DNA of 64,000 nucleotides from Roseibium sp. Sym1 (GCF_027359675.1 NZ_CP114786.1:5306501-5370500), one strand, 5' to 3'. Shown: positions 33,401-43,270, counted from the stretch's first letter. Numbers and translations: made by a program. Notes: a model not told the origin generated them from the letters alone.

Positions 33401-36121
33401 CTAAAACAGATCATAGCGCGGACGGGTCTGCTCCCACTGGTGCTTGACGACCGCAACCAACGCTTCGTCCCCGGAAACCGGGCTTCGTCCGGACGTGTCG
33501 AAAAACGCGGACAGGGCCTCGCGGGTCTTGCGCCCCGGCTGTCCGTCCACGGGACCCGGCTCGAAGCCGAGATCCGTCAGGACCTGTTGCAGTACCTTCG
33601 ACTTGAGGGTCTTTTGCGCCTGGCCCAACTCGTTTTTCGCCTTTTCGGCAGCCGGCGAAGACGGATTGACGGCGACGGCCATGGCCAGCATGCGGACCCT
33701 GTCGCGGCCGGCGGCCTCGCCGGACTGCTTGCCGAGCATCCAGGCCGTGTTGTAGGCCCCCCAGGCGTCACCGCGCTGGGCGCTTTCCCGGAACCAGCGG
33801 GTGGCTTCCGCATCGCTTTTCTCGACACCGTTGCCGTTGAAATACATCAGGCCGATGGATGTTCCCGCGGCGGGATGACCGCCGTCGTGAGCCTTCCTGA
33901 ACCAGCCTAGCGCCGCCTCGTAGTCCTGCGGCACGCCTTTCCCGTCACGGTAGAGCGTCCCCATGTTGAGATAGCCGTAGATATCCTCACGGGCGGCGGA
34001 CCGGTTGAAATAGTAGACGGCCCTGTCGACGCTCTCACCGACATGCTCGCCCTTCAGATAGAATCCGCCGATGGCGTTGTACGAGAAGGTGTGTCCGGCC
34101 TCAACGGATTGCAGCAGTTTTTCCAGGCCGGTCTTCTCGTTCTGGGCCGTGCCTTCTCCCTTGATTTCCGCCATGCCGAGGGAATGCAGCGCATAGGCAT
34201 CGCCGCGCTCTGCCGCCTTGCGGTAGAGTTCGACAGCCTTTTCCCTGTCGCGATCGATGCCGGCCCCCAGGAAATACATGCGCCCAAGGACCTGGCCCGC
34301 GCGTACGTGCCCCATCTGGTAGGCACGTTCGAAATAGTCGACCGCCTTGTCCAGGTCTCCGGCAGCAAAGGCACCTCGGCCGCGCTGGAACACGAACCGT
34401 CCGATTTCCGGATAGGCAGTCATCGCCTCGGCGCAGGCCGTGTCGACTTCGGCGCTTTCGAGTTCGTTGGCAAGGCGACCCTCGGTCACCGCCTGAAGAT
34501 CGAAGGGCTGGCTCGCCAGCGCGTCGCATTGCGTCACCCGCGGCTGAACGACCTGCGTGACGGTCTTGTCGGCCCCGGTTGCGATTGCGGGCAGTTCGAG
34601 AACAAAGCTTGCCGCGCGCGACTGACTGCCGATTTGCGGCCGGACAGTCAGGGACTTCAGCGCATTAGCCGGGAACCTGTCACCAGCCTGCAGCAGGCGC
34701 CCATCGGCGGAAAGTTGCAGATCGGCATCGACGGACACAACCTTGAGCCAGTCGCTTGTTGCCGGCAGGCCGTTTTCAGGAGCCTCCGGGTACACCGGAA
34801 CGGGACCGACGCCGATATCGGCTTCGACGACGCCCGTGTCCGCCCTGGTTTCGAGCCAGGCCAACAAGGCCTGCAACTGTTCGGCCTGGTCGTCACCCTG
34901 TTCCTGTTCCGGTTCCTCGGCAGGCGCCGTGGCCTGGGCAACGGTGATCGACGCGATGGCGGAAACGGTACCGCCCCATTCGTCCGTCACCTCGTAGCCG
35001 ATCAGCTCGACGTCTCCGGCGCTCGACCCGGACGGAACGAATTCAAGGGAGGCAAGTTCCGCGGCGCTCAGAACGGCGCCCTCGGCAACCGGTTTTCCTC
35101 CCGGAAGCTTGAGTTCTCCCTTTTCAGGCGAAAGCGTCACCTTGGCCTGCAGTGCACCGCCTTCGGGCTGCACCGGTTCGGGAATGTTCAACTTGAACGC
35201 CTGGCTGTCGAGCGGGACATTCACCCTGTGATGGGCTGCAACGATCGGCTTCGGTTTCGGCGGTACGAAATAGAAACTCGTGACCAGGGTCGAGTCTTCG
35301 TACGGAATCTGCTGGCCGCCGGTCTTGCGCACGACCTCGTCGCGCACTTTCGTCATCAGGTCCTTGATTTCCAGGTTCGGATCCAGGGCATTGCTCACGA
35401 TCGACGTCGTGAACGGGCTCATCGGCCCTTCGCCGTCATAGGCGACCTGGCCCGGCCTGGTGGCATAGGAGATGAAGCTGCCGAGCTTGTTGGGAATGCG
35501 CCGCAATCCGCGTGTCTTGCCGAGCGCATATTCCTCCTCGCCCCAGAACAGGCTGCCGATTTCGAAGGGATTGTCGCGACAGGCATCCAGCATGACGATC
35601 TGCAGGCTCGAGGCGGCTTTCATGTAGTCCAGCAGATGGGAGATCTTGAGACTTTCGAATTCAAGGTCGTACTGGGACTGCAGCTTGGCATCGACCGGCA
35701 GAATGAAATTGGCGTCGCCAACCTGGAGCGCATGACCGGAATAGTAGAACAGCGCCGTGTCACCATCCGTCAATTCCCTCAGGAACCGCCGGACCACCTG
35801 CTCAAGTTCCTTCTTGTCGAGATTGTGCCCGACCGTCACATCGAAATCGGCTTGCCGCAGGACCCTGGTGATCTCTTCGGTATCGTTCAGCGGATTTTCG
35901 AGCGGTTCCACGTATTGATAATTCTGGTTTCCGATGACCAGGGCGACGCGGCGGCCGGTGTCGGGCGTGCCCGCCGCGATTGCGGTTCCCGCGGTCAGGG
36001 CCAGACCGAGCGGACAGGTCAGAAGCCCGATGCGCAGCGTGCGCAACAGCCCTCCTTGCAAGGGAGACGCGGTCTTTCCGGTTCGCCTGAAGGCGGATGG
36101 TAAAACGTTACGAATGTGCAT
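33401..36121 (-). CDS. Exported caspase-fold protein with Sel1 repeats and peptidoglycan-binding-like C-terminus
   Basis: A 906-aa modular exported protein. Signal peptide about 25-50; caspase-like domain about 55-290 with His130 (YYSGHALQ) and Cys181 (LDACRDNPF); a beta-rich cadherin-like segment (about 310-400); an acidic linker; a run of Sel1-type TPR-like repeats (about 590-830, e.g. AYQMGHVRAGQVLGRMYFLG and ALHSLGMAEIKGEG); and a C-terminal block (about 850-890, LTDLGFEPGPVDGQPGRKT) like PG_binding_1 domains. It is first in its unit, with GAGGACAAG before ATG 36121 and a perfect CRP-type palindrome about 63 bp upstream. Substrate and role in the T6SS locus are unknown. Confidence 0.9.
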   Translation of the reverse strand: MHIRNVLPSAFRRTGKTASPLQGGLLRTLRIGLLTCPLGLALTAGTAIAAGTPDTGRRVALVIGNQNYQYVEPLENPLNDTEEITRVLRQADFDVTVGHNLDKKELEQVVRRFLRELTDGDTALFYYSGHALQVGDANFILPVDAKLQSQYDLEFESLKISHLLDYMKAASSLQIVMLDACRDNPFEIGSLFWGEEEYALGKTRGLRRIPNKLGSFISYATRPGQVAYDGEGPMSPFTTSIVSNALDPNLEIKDLMTKVRDEVVRKTGGQQIPYEDSTLVTSFYFVPPKPKPIVAAHHRVNVPLDSQAFKLNIPEPVQPEGGALQAKVTLSPEKGELKLPGGKPVAEGAVLSAAELASLEFVPSGSSAGDVELIGYEVTDEWGGTVSAIASITVAQATAPAEEPEQEQGDDQAEQLQALLAWLETRADTGVVEADIGVGPVPVYPEAPENGLPATSDWLKVVSVDADLQLSADGRLLQAGDRFPANALKSLTVRPQIGSQSRAASFVLELPAIATGADKTVTQVVQPRVTQCDALASQPFDLQAVTEGRLANELESAEVDTACAEAMTAYPEIGRFVFQRGRGAFAAGDLDKAVDYFERAYQMGHVRAGQVLGRMYFLGAGIDRDREKAVELYRKAAERGDAYALHSLGMAEIKGEGTAQNEKTGLEKLLQSVEAGHTFSYNAIGGFYLKGEHVGESVDRAVYYFNRSAAREDIYGYLNMGTLYRDGKGVPQDYEAALGWFRKAHDGGHPAAGTSIGLMYFNGNGVEKSDAEATRWFRESAQRGDAWGAYNTAWMLGKQSGEAAGRDRVRMLAMAVAVNPSSPAAEKAKNELGQAQKTLKSKVLQQVLTDLGFEPGPVDGQPGRKTREALSAFFDTSGRSPVSGDEALVAVVKHQWEQTRPRYDLF

Positions 36122-36176
36122 CTTGTCCTCAGCGCTGGAATACGATGATAGTTTCGCGCCTGAGCCGCTGTTTGTC

Positions 36177-36192
36177 TGTGACGAAACTCACA
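36177..36192. promoter_or_regulatory. Perfect CRP-type palindrome upstream of the caspase-Sel1 gene
   Basis: TGTGA-N6-TCACA, 10 of 10 matches. It lies in the 249-bp divergent gap between the caspase-Sel1 gene (minus) and the GNAT gene (plus); the centre is about 63 bp upstream of the caspase-Sel1 ATG, with TATCAT (minus strand, complement of 36145-36150) between. Confidence 0.7.
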
Positions 36193-36370
36193 AAGAGGAC
36201 AGACCGGCCCAACCGCATCCGGCGCCCCCAATAAAATAATACCCTTCCGTAAAGTGATGCACACTTGCCGCCTCGTGGCAAGTCGCTCATTGCCAACAAA
36301 TGCCCGGGATTTCAATTCAGTGCGAGTCGTCCTAGGCTCGGTCGAATCGACCATTGCCCTGGACGACAAG

Positions 36371-37222
36371 ATGACCGCAGAACTCAAGATCCGCTGTTTG
36401 CGTGAAGACGAAATCCATATTCCCATGGAAATGGCCATGGAAGAAGGCTGGAACCCGGGCCTTGAAGACGGCCAGGCCTTTTTCACCGCCGACCCGACAG
36501 GCTTTTTCGCAGGGGAAATCGACGGAAAGCTGATCAATGTGATCTCCGCCGTGCGTTATGGCGACACATTCGGGTTTATCGGTCTTTATATCTGCAAGCG
36601 CGAGTTCCGAACGCAGGGCTTCGGTCACAGGATATGGGACCACGCCATGACCTATCTGGGATCGCGCGTGGTCGGGCTCGACGCCGTCAACGAACAGACT
36701 GCCAGTTATGCGGAACACGGTTTCAGATCGGTTTACCGGAATGTGCGCCAGACGGGTCTGTCCCTTTGCGACACACCGATGGATCCGCGCCTGGCGCCGC
36801 TCGGTCAGGGCCTGTTCCCCTCCATTCGGGACTTTGACCGCGAATTTTTTCCGGCTCCGCGCACGGACTTTATCCGGCTATGGACCGCGCCCATGCTGGA
36901 AACGCGGCGCGGCTTCGCCTTTGTCGAGGACGGCAGTGTCAGGGGCTATGGCGTGATCCGCCAATGCCACGAGGGCTACAAGATCGGCCCGCTCTTCGCC
37001 GATACTCCCGATGTCGCGGACACGTTGTTCCAGGCGCTGGCCGGCCAGGTAAAGGGCCAGACCATCATCCTGGACACGCCCGAGCCCAATGCGGCCGCCC
37101 TGCTGCTGGCCGAGCAATACGAATTGTCGCCGGAATTCGAGACGTTCCGCATGTATCGCGGCACGGTGCCGGACCTGCCACTCGACCAGATCTTCGGTAT
37201 CACCACCTTCGAACTGGGTTGA
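36371..37222 (+). CDS. GNAT-family N-acetyltransferase
   Basis: A 283-aa protein with an N-terminal GNAT domain (about 1-135; acetyl-CoA loop region KREFRTQGFGHRIWDHAM) and a second C-terminal domain (about 150-280) like the YitH/Acetyltransf_18 type. The substrate is unknown. I chose ATG 36371 because the conserved ELKIRCLREDEI segment starts right there; the longer frame from 36254 would add 39 residues with no domain match. The ribosome site is weak. It diverges from the T6SS accessory unit and marks the edge of the secretion locus. Confidence 0.85.
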   Translation: MTAELKIRCLREDEIHIPMEMAMEEGWNPGLEDGQAFFTADPTGFFAGEIDGKLINVISAVRYGDTFGFIGLYICKREFRTQGFGHRIWDHAMTYLGSRVVGLDAVNEQTASYAEHGFRSVYRNVRQTGLSLCDTPMDPRLAPLGQGLFPSIRDFDREFFPAPRTDFIRLWTAPMLETRRGFAFVEDGSVRGYGVIRQCHEGYKIGPLFADTPDVADTLFQALAGQVKGQTIILDTPEPNAAALLLAEQYELSPEFETFRMYRGTVPDLPLDQIFGITTFELG

Positions 37223-37226
37223 AACC

Positions 37227-38171
37227 CTAGTGTTCAACGTTCCTGTAGGCCAGAATCGCGCCAGCGAGGTCCTCCAGGGCAGCTCCAACGGACTTGAACA
37301 TCGTCACCGCCTCCTCGGACTGACGGCCGGGATGCGTCCCTCGGCAAAGCTCATAGAGATCCGCCTTGATGTCGGTTGGTGAAATCAGGCCGGACTGCAG
37401 CGGCTGAACAATGTCTCCACCTTCGGCGAGGCAGCCGTCGCGCGTATCCACATAGATCTCGGCGCGCTTGATGAGGTCGTCATCGCTTTCGCGCATGCTT
37501 GGCTTGAATGCGCCGACGAGATCCACATGCGCGCCGGGCTTGAGGTAGTTTCCTCTGATCAGCGGCTCGGTCGAAAGCGTCGCGGCACTCACGATATCCG
37601 CCTTGCCGAGCGCATCCTTCAGCGTGTCCGCAACCTGAATCCGGACCGGCAAGGTCTTTTCCAGGTCTCGGACAAGTTCACCGGCCTTTTCCTTCGAACG
37701 TCCCCAGATCGTGATCTCGTTGATCGAACGGACCGCCATGTGCGCGGCGATCAGGTTCGGTGCCAGCCTGCCGGTTCCCAGCACCAGCAGATGACGTGCA
37801 TCGGACCGTGCCAGATACCGCGCCGCCAATGCGGACGCCGCCGCCGTCCGGCGCGCGGTCAGTTCTCCTCCGTCGACCAGCGCCAGCATCTCGCCGGTTC
37901 GGGCGTCGGACAGGAGATACTGCGCGGACACCGCCGGCAGGTTGCGCTCCGAATTGCCCGGGACGACGGTGGCTACCTTCACGCCGGCATAACCGCCAGG
38001 CACCCAGGCCGGCATCAGCAGCATGGTGCCGTCCGGTTCCCCCGGGATTTCCATGTCATGGTGATGGCGGGTCGGCATGACGCAGCCTGACCGGAACATG
38101 TCGGCCAAAGCGTCGATCAGATCGGGGAATGGCAGGGCGTCGCGGGTCTGGTCGTCGGTCAAAAGCAGCAT
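37227..38171 (-). CDS. Ornithine cyclodeaminase/mu-crystallin family protein
   Basis: A 314-aa NAD(P)-binding protein. The dinucleotide-binding region is LLVLGTGRLAPNLIAAH (about 128-144), with EITIWGRSKEKA downstream; the family substrate-loop GGYAGVKVATVVPGN (about 59-73) and DGGELTARRTAAASALAARY are present. Members act as ornithine cyclodeaminase or as ketimine/pyrroline-2-carboxylate reductases; the sequence does not decide between them. It converges with the GNAT gene (4 bp between stops). Confidence 0.88.
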   Translation of the reverse strand: MLLLTDDQTRDALPFPDLIDALADMFRSGCVMPTRHHHDMEIPGEPDGTMLLMPAWVPGGYAGVKVATVVPGNSERNLPAVSAQYLLSDARTGEMLALVDGGELTARRTAAASALAARYLARSDARHLLVLGTGRLAPNLIAAHMAVRSINEITIWGRSKEKAGELVRDLEKTLPVRIQVADTLKDALGKADIVSAATLSTEPLIRGNYLKPGAHVDLVGAFKPSMRESDDDLIKRAEIYVDTRDGCLAEGGDIVQPLQSGLISPTDIKADLYELCRGTHPGRQSEEAVTMFKSVGAALEDLAGAILAYRNVEH

Positions 38172-38274
38172 TTCGGGCCAATCAGCAGGGTTGAGAACAA
38201 TCCCGCATACAAATCATATTCGCCGCCCGGCTCCAAGACGCGCGCTCGAGAAATTTGTCAAAGCGGCGATGACC

Positions 38275-39369
38275 TCAGGACAGATCGAAAATCATCATCA
38301 CATAGGCAGCGAACAGCGACAGATGGACAGCACCAAGCAGGTAGTTGGTTGTCCGGCTACCAAAGGTCAGCAGACTGATGAACAAGGTTAGGACAAGCAT
38401 GACGATGTCCGCCGGCTTGAGCCCGAGTTCGATGGAATAGCCGGTGACCCAACCCACAAGCAGCACTGCGGGAACGGTTAGTCCAATGGTCGCCACCGCC
38501 GACCCGAGGCAGATATTGACGGCTCGCTGAAGCTTGTTTTCCCTTGCCGCCTGAATGGCGCTCAGGCCTTCGGGCATCAGGACCAGAGCCGCCACGATGA
38601 ACCCGCTGAGCGCAAGCGGCGCGCCCAGGCCGGTAATGCCGAACTCGACATAAAGCGCCAGTTTCTTGGACAGAAGAATAATCGGCAACAAGGCCCCAAA
38701 GAGGCCGGCGACGTGAAACGGCAGGGACCGGACGACCACGCCGTGATGCCCGTGATCTTCCTCCGAGGCCTCCGGCTGGCGGAAGATATCGCTGTGGGTC
38801 ACGGTCTGGATGGCCAGGAACACGCCATAAAGCAGAATGCACATGACCACGTCGAACCAGGCTTGCAGCGGCGACAGTTCACCGCCCGGCGCGGAATGGG
38901 TGAAGCGCGGCAGAACAAGGGCAAAGATGGCAAGCGGCACGAGAACCGACAGGAACGCCTGTGCGCCCTGCAGGTTGTAGGTCTGGTCCCGGTGGCGCAG
39001 CCCGCCCATCAGCAGGCACAGACCGATCAGGCCGTTGAGGACAATCATGACAACCGAGAACATCGTGTCGCGGGCCATGGTGGGCGCCGCATCTCCCGAC
39101 AGCATGATGGCAACGATCAGGGCAACCTCGATGCCGATGACGGCCAGCGTCAGAACCAGCGTTCCGAAGGGTTCCCCGAGGATGGTGGCCAGACATTCGG
39201 CGTGGCGGACCACGGAAAAGGCGCACCACATCACCGTTGCGAATATCACCGCAAGAAGCAGCAGGGACGGGCCGATGCCAAGCGTCTCGGGTTTCAGGGC
39301 ATCCCCGGCAAAGGCAAAGATGCCGAAGACGACAAAGCCGGTCAGGCTGGGCAACTCGGATTTGAACAA
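38275..39369 (-). CDS. chaA: Calcium/proton antiporter (ChaA/CaCA family)
   Basis: A 364-aa integral membrane protein with about 11 hydrophobic segments. The two alpha repeats are visible: FGTLVLTLAVIGIEVALIVA (about 66-85) in the first half and FIVAALVLMPEGLSAIQAA in the second, each with the acidic residue needed for Ca2+ exchange. A cytoplasmic His/Glu-rich loop (EASEEDHGHHG) may bind metal. No ATG fits; I chose TTG 39369 because it directly precedes the first conserved hydrophobic segment. The open frame upstream overlaps livF and its terminator and is not coding. Confidence 0.85.
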   Translation of the reverse strand: MFKSELPSLTGFVVFGIFAFAGDALKPETLGIGPSLLLLAVIFATVMWCAFSVVRHAECLATILGEPFGTLVLTLAVIGIEVALIVAIMLSGDAAPTMARDTMFSVVMIVLNGLIGLCLLMGGLRHRDQTYNLQGAQAFLSVLVPLAIFALVLPRFTHSAPGGELSPLQAWFDVVMCILLYGVFLAIQTVTHSDIFRQPEASEEDHGHHGVVVRSLPFHVAGLFGALLPIILLSKKLALYVEFGITGLGAPLALSGFIVAALVLMPEGLSAIQAARENKLQRAVNICLGSAVATIGLTVPAVLLVGWVTGYSIELGLKPADIVMLVLTLFISLLTFGSRTTNYLLGAVHLSLFAAYVMMIFDLS

Positions 39370-39465
39370 GGATCTCGCCCCCGGCCTGAGAATCGGTAAT
39401 CGGTCGACCGAAACTATAGGCTGCAGCCGGAAGCCCCGGCAACAGGCGGCAAAAAACCGATTGCA

Positions 39466-39496
39466 ACAAAAAAGGACCGGCGCCCGGCGCCGGTCC
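39466..39496 (-). terminator. Terminator of the liv operon
   Basis: Perfect 10-bp stem (39474-39483 with 39487-39496), followed on the minus strand by six T then GTT. It lies directly after the livF stop. Confidence 0.85.
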
Positions 39497-39520
39497 CTGT
39501 TTCGATATGGCCGCAGCCGA

Positions 39521-40300
39521 TCAGATGGCCAGGTATTCCTGGCGCAGTTCGGCATTGTCGAGAACTTCCTGCGCGGTCCCGTCAAACACGACCTCGCCCA
39601 TGTCGAGGATAACTGCCCGGTCGGCCAGGTGCAGGGCGGCAATCGCGTTCTGCTCGACAATGATGGTGGTCATGCCGAGTTCCTTGACGCCTTCCAGGAT
39701 CCGCTCGATTTCCTGGACGATGACCGGAGCAAGCCCTTCATAAGGCTCGTCCAGCAACAGCAGCTTGATGTCCCGGGCAAGGATGCGGGCAACCGCCAGC
39801 ATCTGCTGCTCGCCACCGGACATGGTCACGGCTTCCTGGCCACGGCGTTCGGCAAGACGCGGAAAGTGCTCGTAGATCCGCTCGATCGACCAGCCTTTCG
39901 GTTCCGCGATCTGGGACAGTTCCAGGTTTTCCTGAACGGTCAGTCCGGGAATGATGCGGCGGTCTTCCGGCACCAGCCCGACGCCGAGGCGTGCCGCCTG
40001 GTAGCTTTTCATTTCGTGCAACGGCTTGTGGTCCAGCCAGATCTCGCCATGCGTCAGCTGCGGATCGTCCATGCGGGCAATCGCGCGCAGCGTCGAGGTC
40101 TTTCCAGCTCCGTTGCGGCCAAGAAGTGCCAGGATTTCGCCTTCGCGAACGTCGAAGTTGACGCCCTGAACGATGTAGCTTTCGCCGTAATAGGCATGAA
40201 GGTCCCAAGCCGAAAAATAGGCCGGAGCCGCTCCGGCGGCCTTTTTCGGGGCAACGCCTGGAGCTTGTTTTCCGCTGAATTGATCGTCAAGTAGGGTCAC
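39521..40300 (-). CDS. livF: HAAT-type ABC transporter ATP-binding protein LivF
   Basis: A 259-aa ATPase with Walker A GRNGAGKTST (about 62-71), signature MSGGEQQML and Walker B LLLLDEP. The first 30 residues are a Lys/Ala/Pro-rich extension not typical of LivF. The GTG start overlaps the livG stop by 4 bp. It is the last gene of the binding protein-livHMGF unit, followed by a strong terminator. Substrate class is hydrophobic amino acids, amides or urea; not resolvable by sequence alone. Confidence 0.93.
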   Translation of the reverse strand: MTLLDDQFSGKQAPGVAPKKAAGAAPAYFSAWDLHAYYGESYIVQGVNFDVREGEILALLGRNGAGKTSTLRAIARMDDPQLTHGEIWLDHKPLHEMKSYQAARLGVGLVPEDRRIIPGLTVQENLELSQIAEPKGWSIERIYEHFPRLAERRGQEAVTMSGGEQQMLAVARILARDIKLLLLDEPYEGLAPVIVQEIERILEGVKELGMTTIIVEQNAIAALHLADRAVILDMGEVVFDGTAQEVLDNAELRQEYLAI

Positions 40301-41052
40301 AGATGCGCTCCTCCGAGATAGGCTTCCTGAACGCGCGGATCACCCTTGATGTCCGACGGCTTGCCTTCGGCAATGATTGTGCCCTGGGCCAGAACGGTGA
40401 CCTTCTCGGCAAGCGAGAACACCACATGCATGTCATGCTCGATCACCACCTTGGTGATGCCGCGATCCGCGATCCGCTTGAGCAGATCGATCGTGTTGTT
40501 GGTGTCGGCGCGCGACATGCCTGCCGTCGGCTCGTCGAGCAGCAGCAGCTTCGGGTCCTGGGAAAGACACATGGCGAGTTCCAGCCGGCGCTTGTCACCG
40601 CGCGACAGGGAGCCCGAAATGACGTCCTTCTTATCCGCAAGGCCGACGTCTTCCAGCATGTGGAGTGCCTTGTCCTGAACTTCCGCGTCCCTGTCGAGAC
40701 GCTTGAAGGGACGTAGCGAGAACGTGCCGTCGCGCTTTGCCATCGTCGGGATGACGACGTTGTCCAGCAGGGAGAGCTCGGAAAAGATCTCCGGGGTCTG
40801 GAACACGCGCGAAACGCCCACCTGGTTGATCTCGTAGGGCTTCATGCCTGTCAGAGAGACATCGCCGAACATCACGCTGCCCGTGTCCGGCGCCAGCCGG
40901 CCGATCATGCAGTTGAGGAAGGTCGACTTGCCCGCACCGTTCGGACCGATGATGGCGTGAACGGTCCCCTCTTCAACGGAGAAGTTCACATTGTTGAGGG
41001 CCCGCAATCCGCCGAACGACTTGTTCACGCCCTCTACGCGTAGAATTTCCAT
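40297..41052 (-). CDS. livG: HAAT-type ABC transporter ATP-binding protein LivG
   Basis: A 251-aa ATPase with GPNGAGKST (about 37-45), a divergent signature LSRGDKRRLE in place of LSGGQ, and Walker B LLLLDEPTAGMS. It pairs with LivF to power import. It starts 12 bp after livM and ends overlapping livF. Confidence 0.93.
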   Translation of the reverse strand: MEILRVEGVNKSFGGLRALNNVNFSVEEGTVHAIIGPNGAGKSTFLNCMIGRLAPDTGSVMFGDVSLTGMKPYEINQVGVSRVFQTPEIFSELSLLDNVVIPTMAKRDGTFSLRPFKRLDRDAEVQDKALHMLEDVGLADKKDVISGSLSRGDKRRLELAMCLSQDPKLLLLDEPTAGMSRADTNNTIDLLKRIADRGITKVVIEHDMHVVFSLAEKVTVLAQGTIIAEGKPSDIKGDPRVQEAYLGGAHL

Positions 41053-41064
41053 TATGTCAGTTCC

Positions 41065-42201
41065 TTACTCAGCCGGGGCGGTTGCGCCGCTAGGTTGCGC
41101 TTTGGAGGAGCCGCGTCTGAACAGACGTCCGATCCGCGACACGCCTTCCATGATGCCACCCGGCAGGAAGATCACGATCAGCATGAACAGCACGCCCAGC
41201 GTCAGGTGCCAGCCTTCGCCGACGAAGAGGCCGGCAACGGACACGACAGGGACCTCGAGGAAATCCGGCAGGAAGCCGAAGATCTCATGAAGGGTCTGTT
41301 CGTTGAACGCCGAGAAGATGTTCTCGAAATACTTGATCAGGGCCGCCCCGAAAATCGGGCCGAGCAAGGTGCCCGCGCCGCCGAGAATGGTCATCAGGAC
41401 CACCTCACCCGATGCCGTCCACTGCATGCGTTCCGCACCAGCCAGCGGGTCGGTGATGCACATCAGTGCACCGGCGAGACCTGCATACATGCCGGAAATA
41501 ACGAAGACTGCAAGCGTATAGGGACGCGGATTGAGCCCGGTATAGGTCATGCGGTTCTGGTTGGTCTTCACGGCCCTGAGCATGATGCCGAAGGGCGAGC
41601 GGAAGATCCGCTGGGCAATGAAGAACCCGATCAGGAGCACGACTGCGCAGAAGTAGAACCCGCCCCAACCGGTCATCTCGACACCGAACAGGTTGGAAAT
41701 GAGCGGTCCGGAGCTCTCGCTCGCACTGTCCAGGATACGCGGGTCAGACTGCAGCACGCGCAGGCCGGTTTCACCATTGGTGATCGGGGTCAGAACCGAA
41801 TAGGCCAGGTTATAGGACATCTGCGCGAAGGCGAGCGTCAGGATGGAGAAGTAGATGCCCGAGCGGCGCAGGGACACATACCCGATGGCCAGCGCGAAGA
41901 TGCCGGAGGCGACGACTGCCAGAATTGCCGCGGGAATCGGGTTCATGCCGAGCAGCTTGAACGACCAGACCGCCGTATAGGAACCGACACCCAGGAAGGC
42001 CGCATGGCCGAAGGACAGGTACCCGGTCAGGCCGAACAGAAGGTTGAAGCCGGTGGCGAACAATCCGAAGATCGCGAATTTCTGCAAGAGATCCGGATAG
42101 CCCGCCCCGACGGGCGCGAGCCAGATCGGCATTGTGAGCACGGCGACCGCGAAGACCGCGAAGAAGATAAGATCGCCTGTTGGAGACAGTTTCGTTGTCA
42201 T
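41065..42201 (-). CDS. livM: HAAT-type ABC transporter permease LivM
   Basis: A 378-aa permease with about nine hydrophobic segments and the family motifs [21 protein letters not shown] (about 53-73) and [17 protein letters not shown] (EAA loop region). The C-terminus is a charged cytoplasmic tail. It follows livH by 4 bp. Confidence 0.93.
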   Translation of the reverse strand: MTTKLSPTGDLIFFAVFAVAVLTMPIWLAPVGAGYPDLLQKFAIFGLFATGFNLLFGLTGYLSFGHAAFLGVGSYTAVWSFKLLGMNPIPAAILAVVASGIFALAIGYVSLRRSGIYFSILTLAFAQMSYNLAYSVLTPITNGETGLRVLQSDPRILDSASESSGPLISNLFGVEMTGWGGFYFCAVVLLIGFFIAQRIFRSPFGIMLRAVKTNQNRMTYTGLNPRPYTLAVFVISGMYAGLAGALMCITDPLAGAERMQWTASGEVVLMTILGGAGTLLGPIFGAALIKYFENIFSAFNEQTLHEIFGFLPDFLEVPVVSVAGLFVGEGWHLTLGVLFMLIVIFLPGGIMEGVSRIGRLFRRGSSKAQPSGATAPAE

Positions 42202-42205
42202 TTTG

Positions 42206-43234
42206 TTAGCTCTCCATGACGCCCTTACGGCCCAGCAACCCGCGCGGACGCACGAGAAGAATGACCACGGCTACGAGATAGATGATGATCTGGTCGATGC
42301 CCGGGAGGATCGCCTTGACCTCGTTCATGGACGCAAAGGACTGCAGGATACCGAGCAGGAAACCTGCTGCCACCGCGCCTGGAAGCGACCCCATGCCACC
42401 GACAACGACGACCACGAAGCTGAGCACGAGGAAGTCCATGCCCATGTGATAGTCGGGTGGCAGGATCGGCGTGTACATCACGCCTGCCAGACCGGCGACA
42501 ACGGCGGCAATCGCGAAGACGATGGTGAACCGGCGCTCGATGTTGATGCCGAGCAGCCCCACCGTGTGGCGATCCGCCATGCCGGCGCGCACAACCATGC
42601 CGAATGTCGTGAATTGAAGGAAGGCAAAGACGGCGGCAATGATCGCGCCCGCAAAGGCAAGATAGACCATGCGCCAGTAGGGATAGACGATCACCCCGGG
42701 ATCGAAACCGAGAGCGGCACCGATATCGGCCGCACCGCGCACTGTTTCGGGCGCTGCCTGCGGGATCGGGTTGGCGCCGAAGATCGACTTGACGATTTCC
42801 TGAAGAACAATGGCCAGGCCGAAGGTCACGAGGATCTGGTCGGCATGGGCACGATTGTAGAAGTGCTTGATCAGGCCGCGTTCCATGATGAAGCCGATAA
42901 GCAGCATCACCGGAATGGCAAGCAGGATGGAAACAGGCACCGAATAGTTGAGGATCCAGTGACCGAAGTCACCCAGATAGGCCTCCACGTATGGCGTGCG
43001 AATCTCGAGCGGTGTTCCCCAGGCGGTGGTCTTTTCCGGGTCGGTCGTGACCAGTTCAAGGCTCAGCAACGCGTTGAAGGTAACAGCACAGAAAGCGCCG
43101 AGCATAAACAACGCCCCGTGGGCGAAGTTGACAACCCCGAGGGTGCCGAAGATCAGGGTCAATCCAAGAGCAATCAGCGCGTAGGCACCGCCCTTGTCCA
43201 GCCCGTTGAGCAATTGAAGAAGAATCACATCCAT
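42206..43234 (-). CDS. livH: HAAT-type ABC transporter permease LivH
   Basis: A 342-aa permease. Hallmarks are the N-terminal [20 protein letters not shown], then [16 protein letters not shown] (about 33-48) and [18 protein letters not shown] near the C-terminus. It has a longer periplasmic loop (about 65-90) than the average LivH. It begins downstream of the intercistronic terminator that follows the binding-protein gene. Confidence 0.93.
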   Translation of the reverse strand: MDVILLQLLNGLDKGGAYALIALGLTLIFGTLGVVNFAHGALFMLGAFCAVTFNALLSLELVTTDPEKTTAWGTPLEIRTPYVEAYLGDFGHWILNYSVPVSILLAIPVMLLIGFIMERGLIKHFYNRAHADQILVTFGLAIVLQEIVKSIFGANPIPQAAPETVRGAADIGAALGFDPGVIVYPYWRMVYLAFAGAIIAAVFAFLQFTTFGMVVRAGMADRHTVGLLGINIERRFTIVFAIAAVVAGLAGVMYTPILPPDYHMGMDFLVLSFVVVVVGGMGSLPGAVAAGFLLGILQSFASMNEVKAILPGIDQIIIYLVAVVILLVRPRGLLGRKGVMES

Positions 43235-43270
43235 GGTTTTGCCGCTTGTTGCTAAGCCCCGTTGCCTTTC

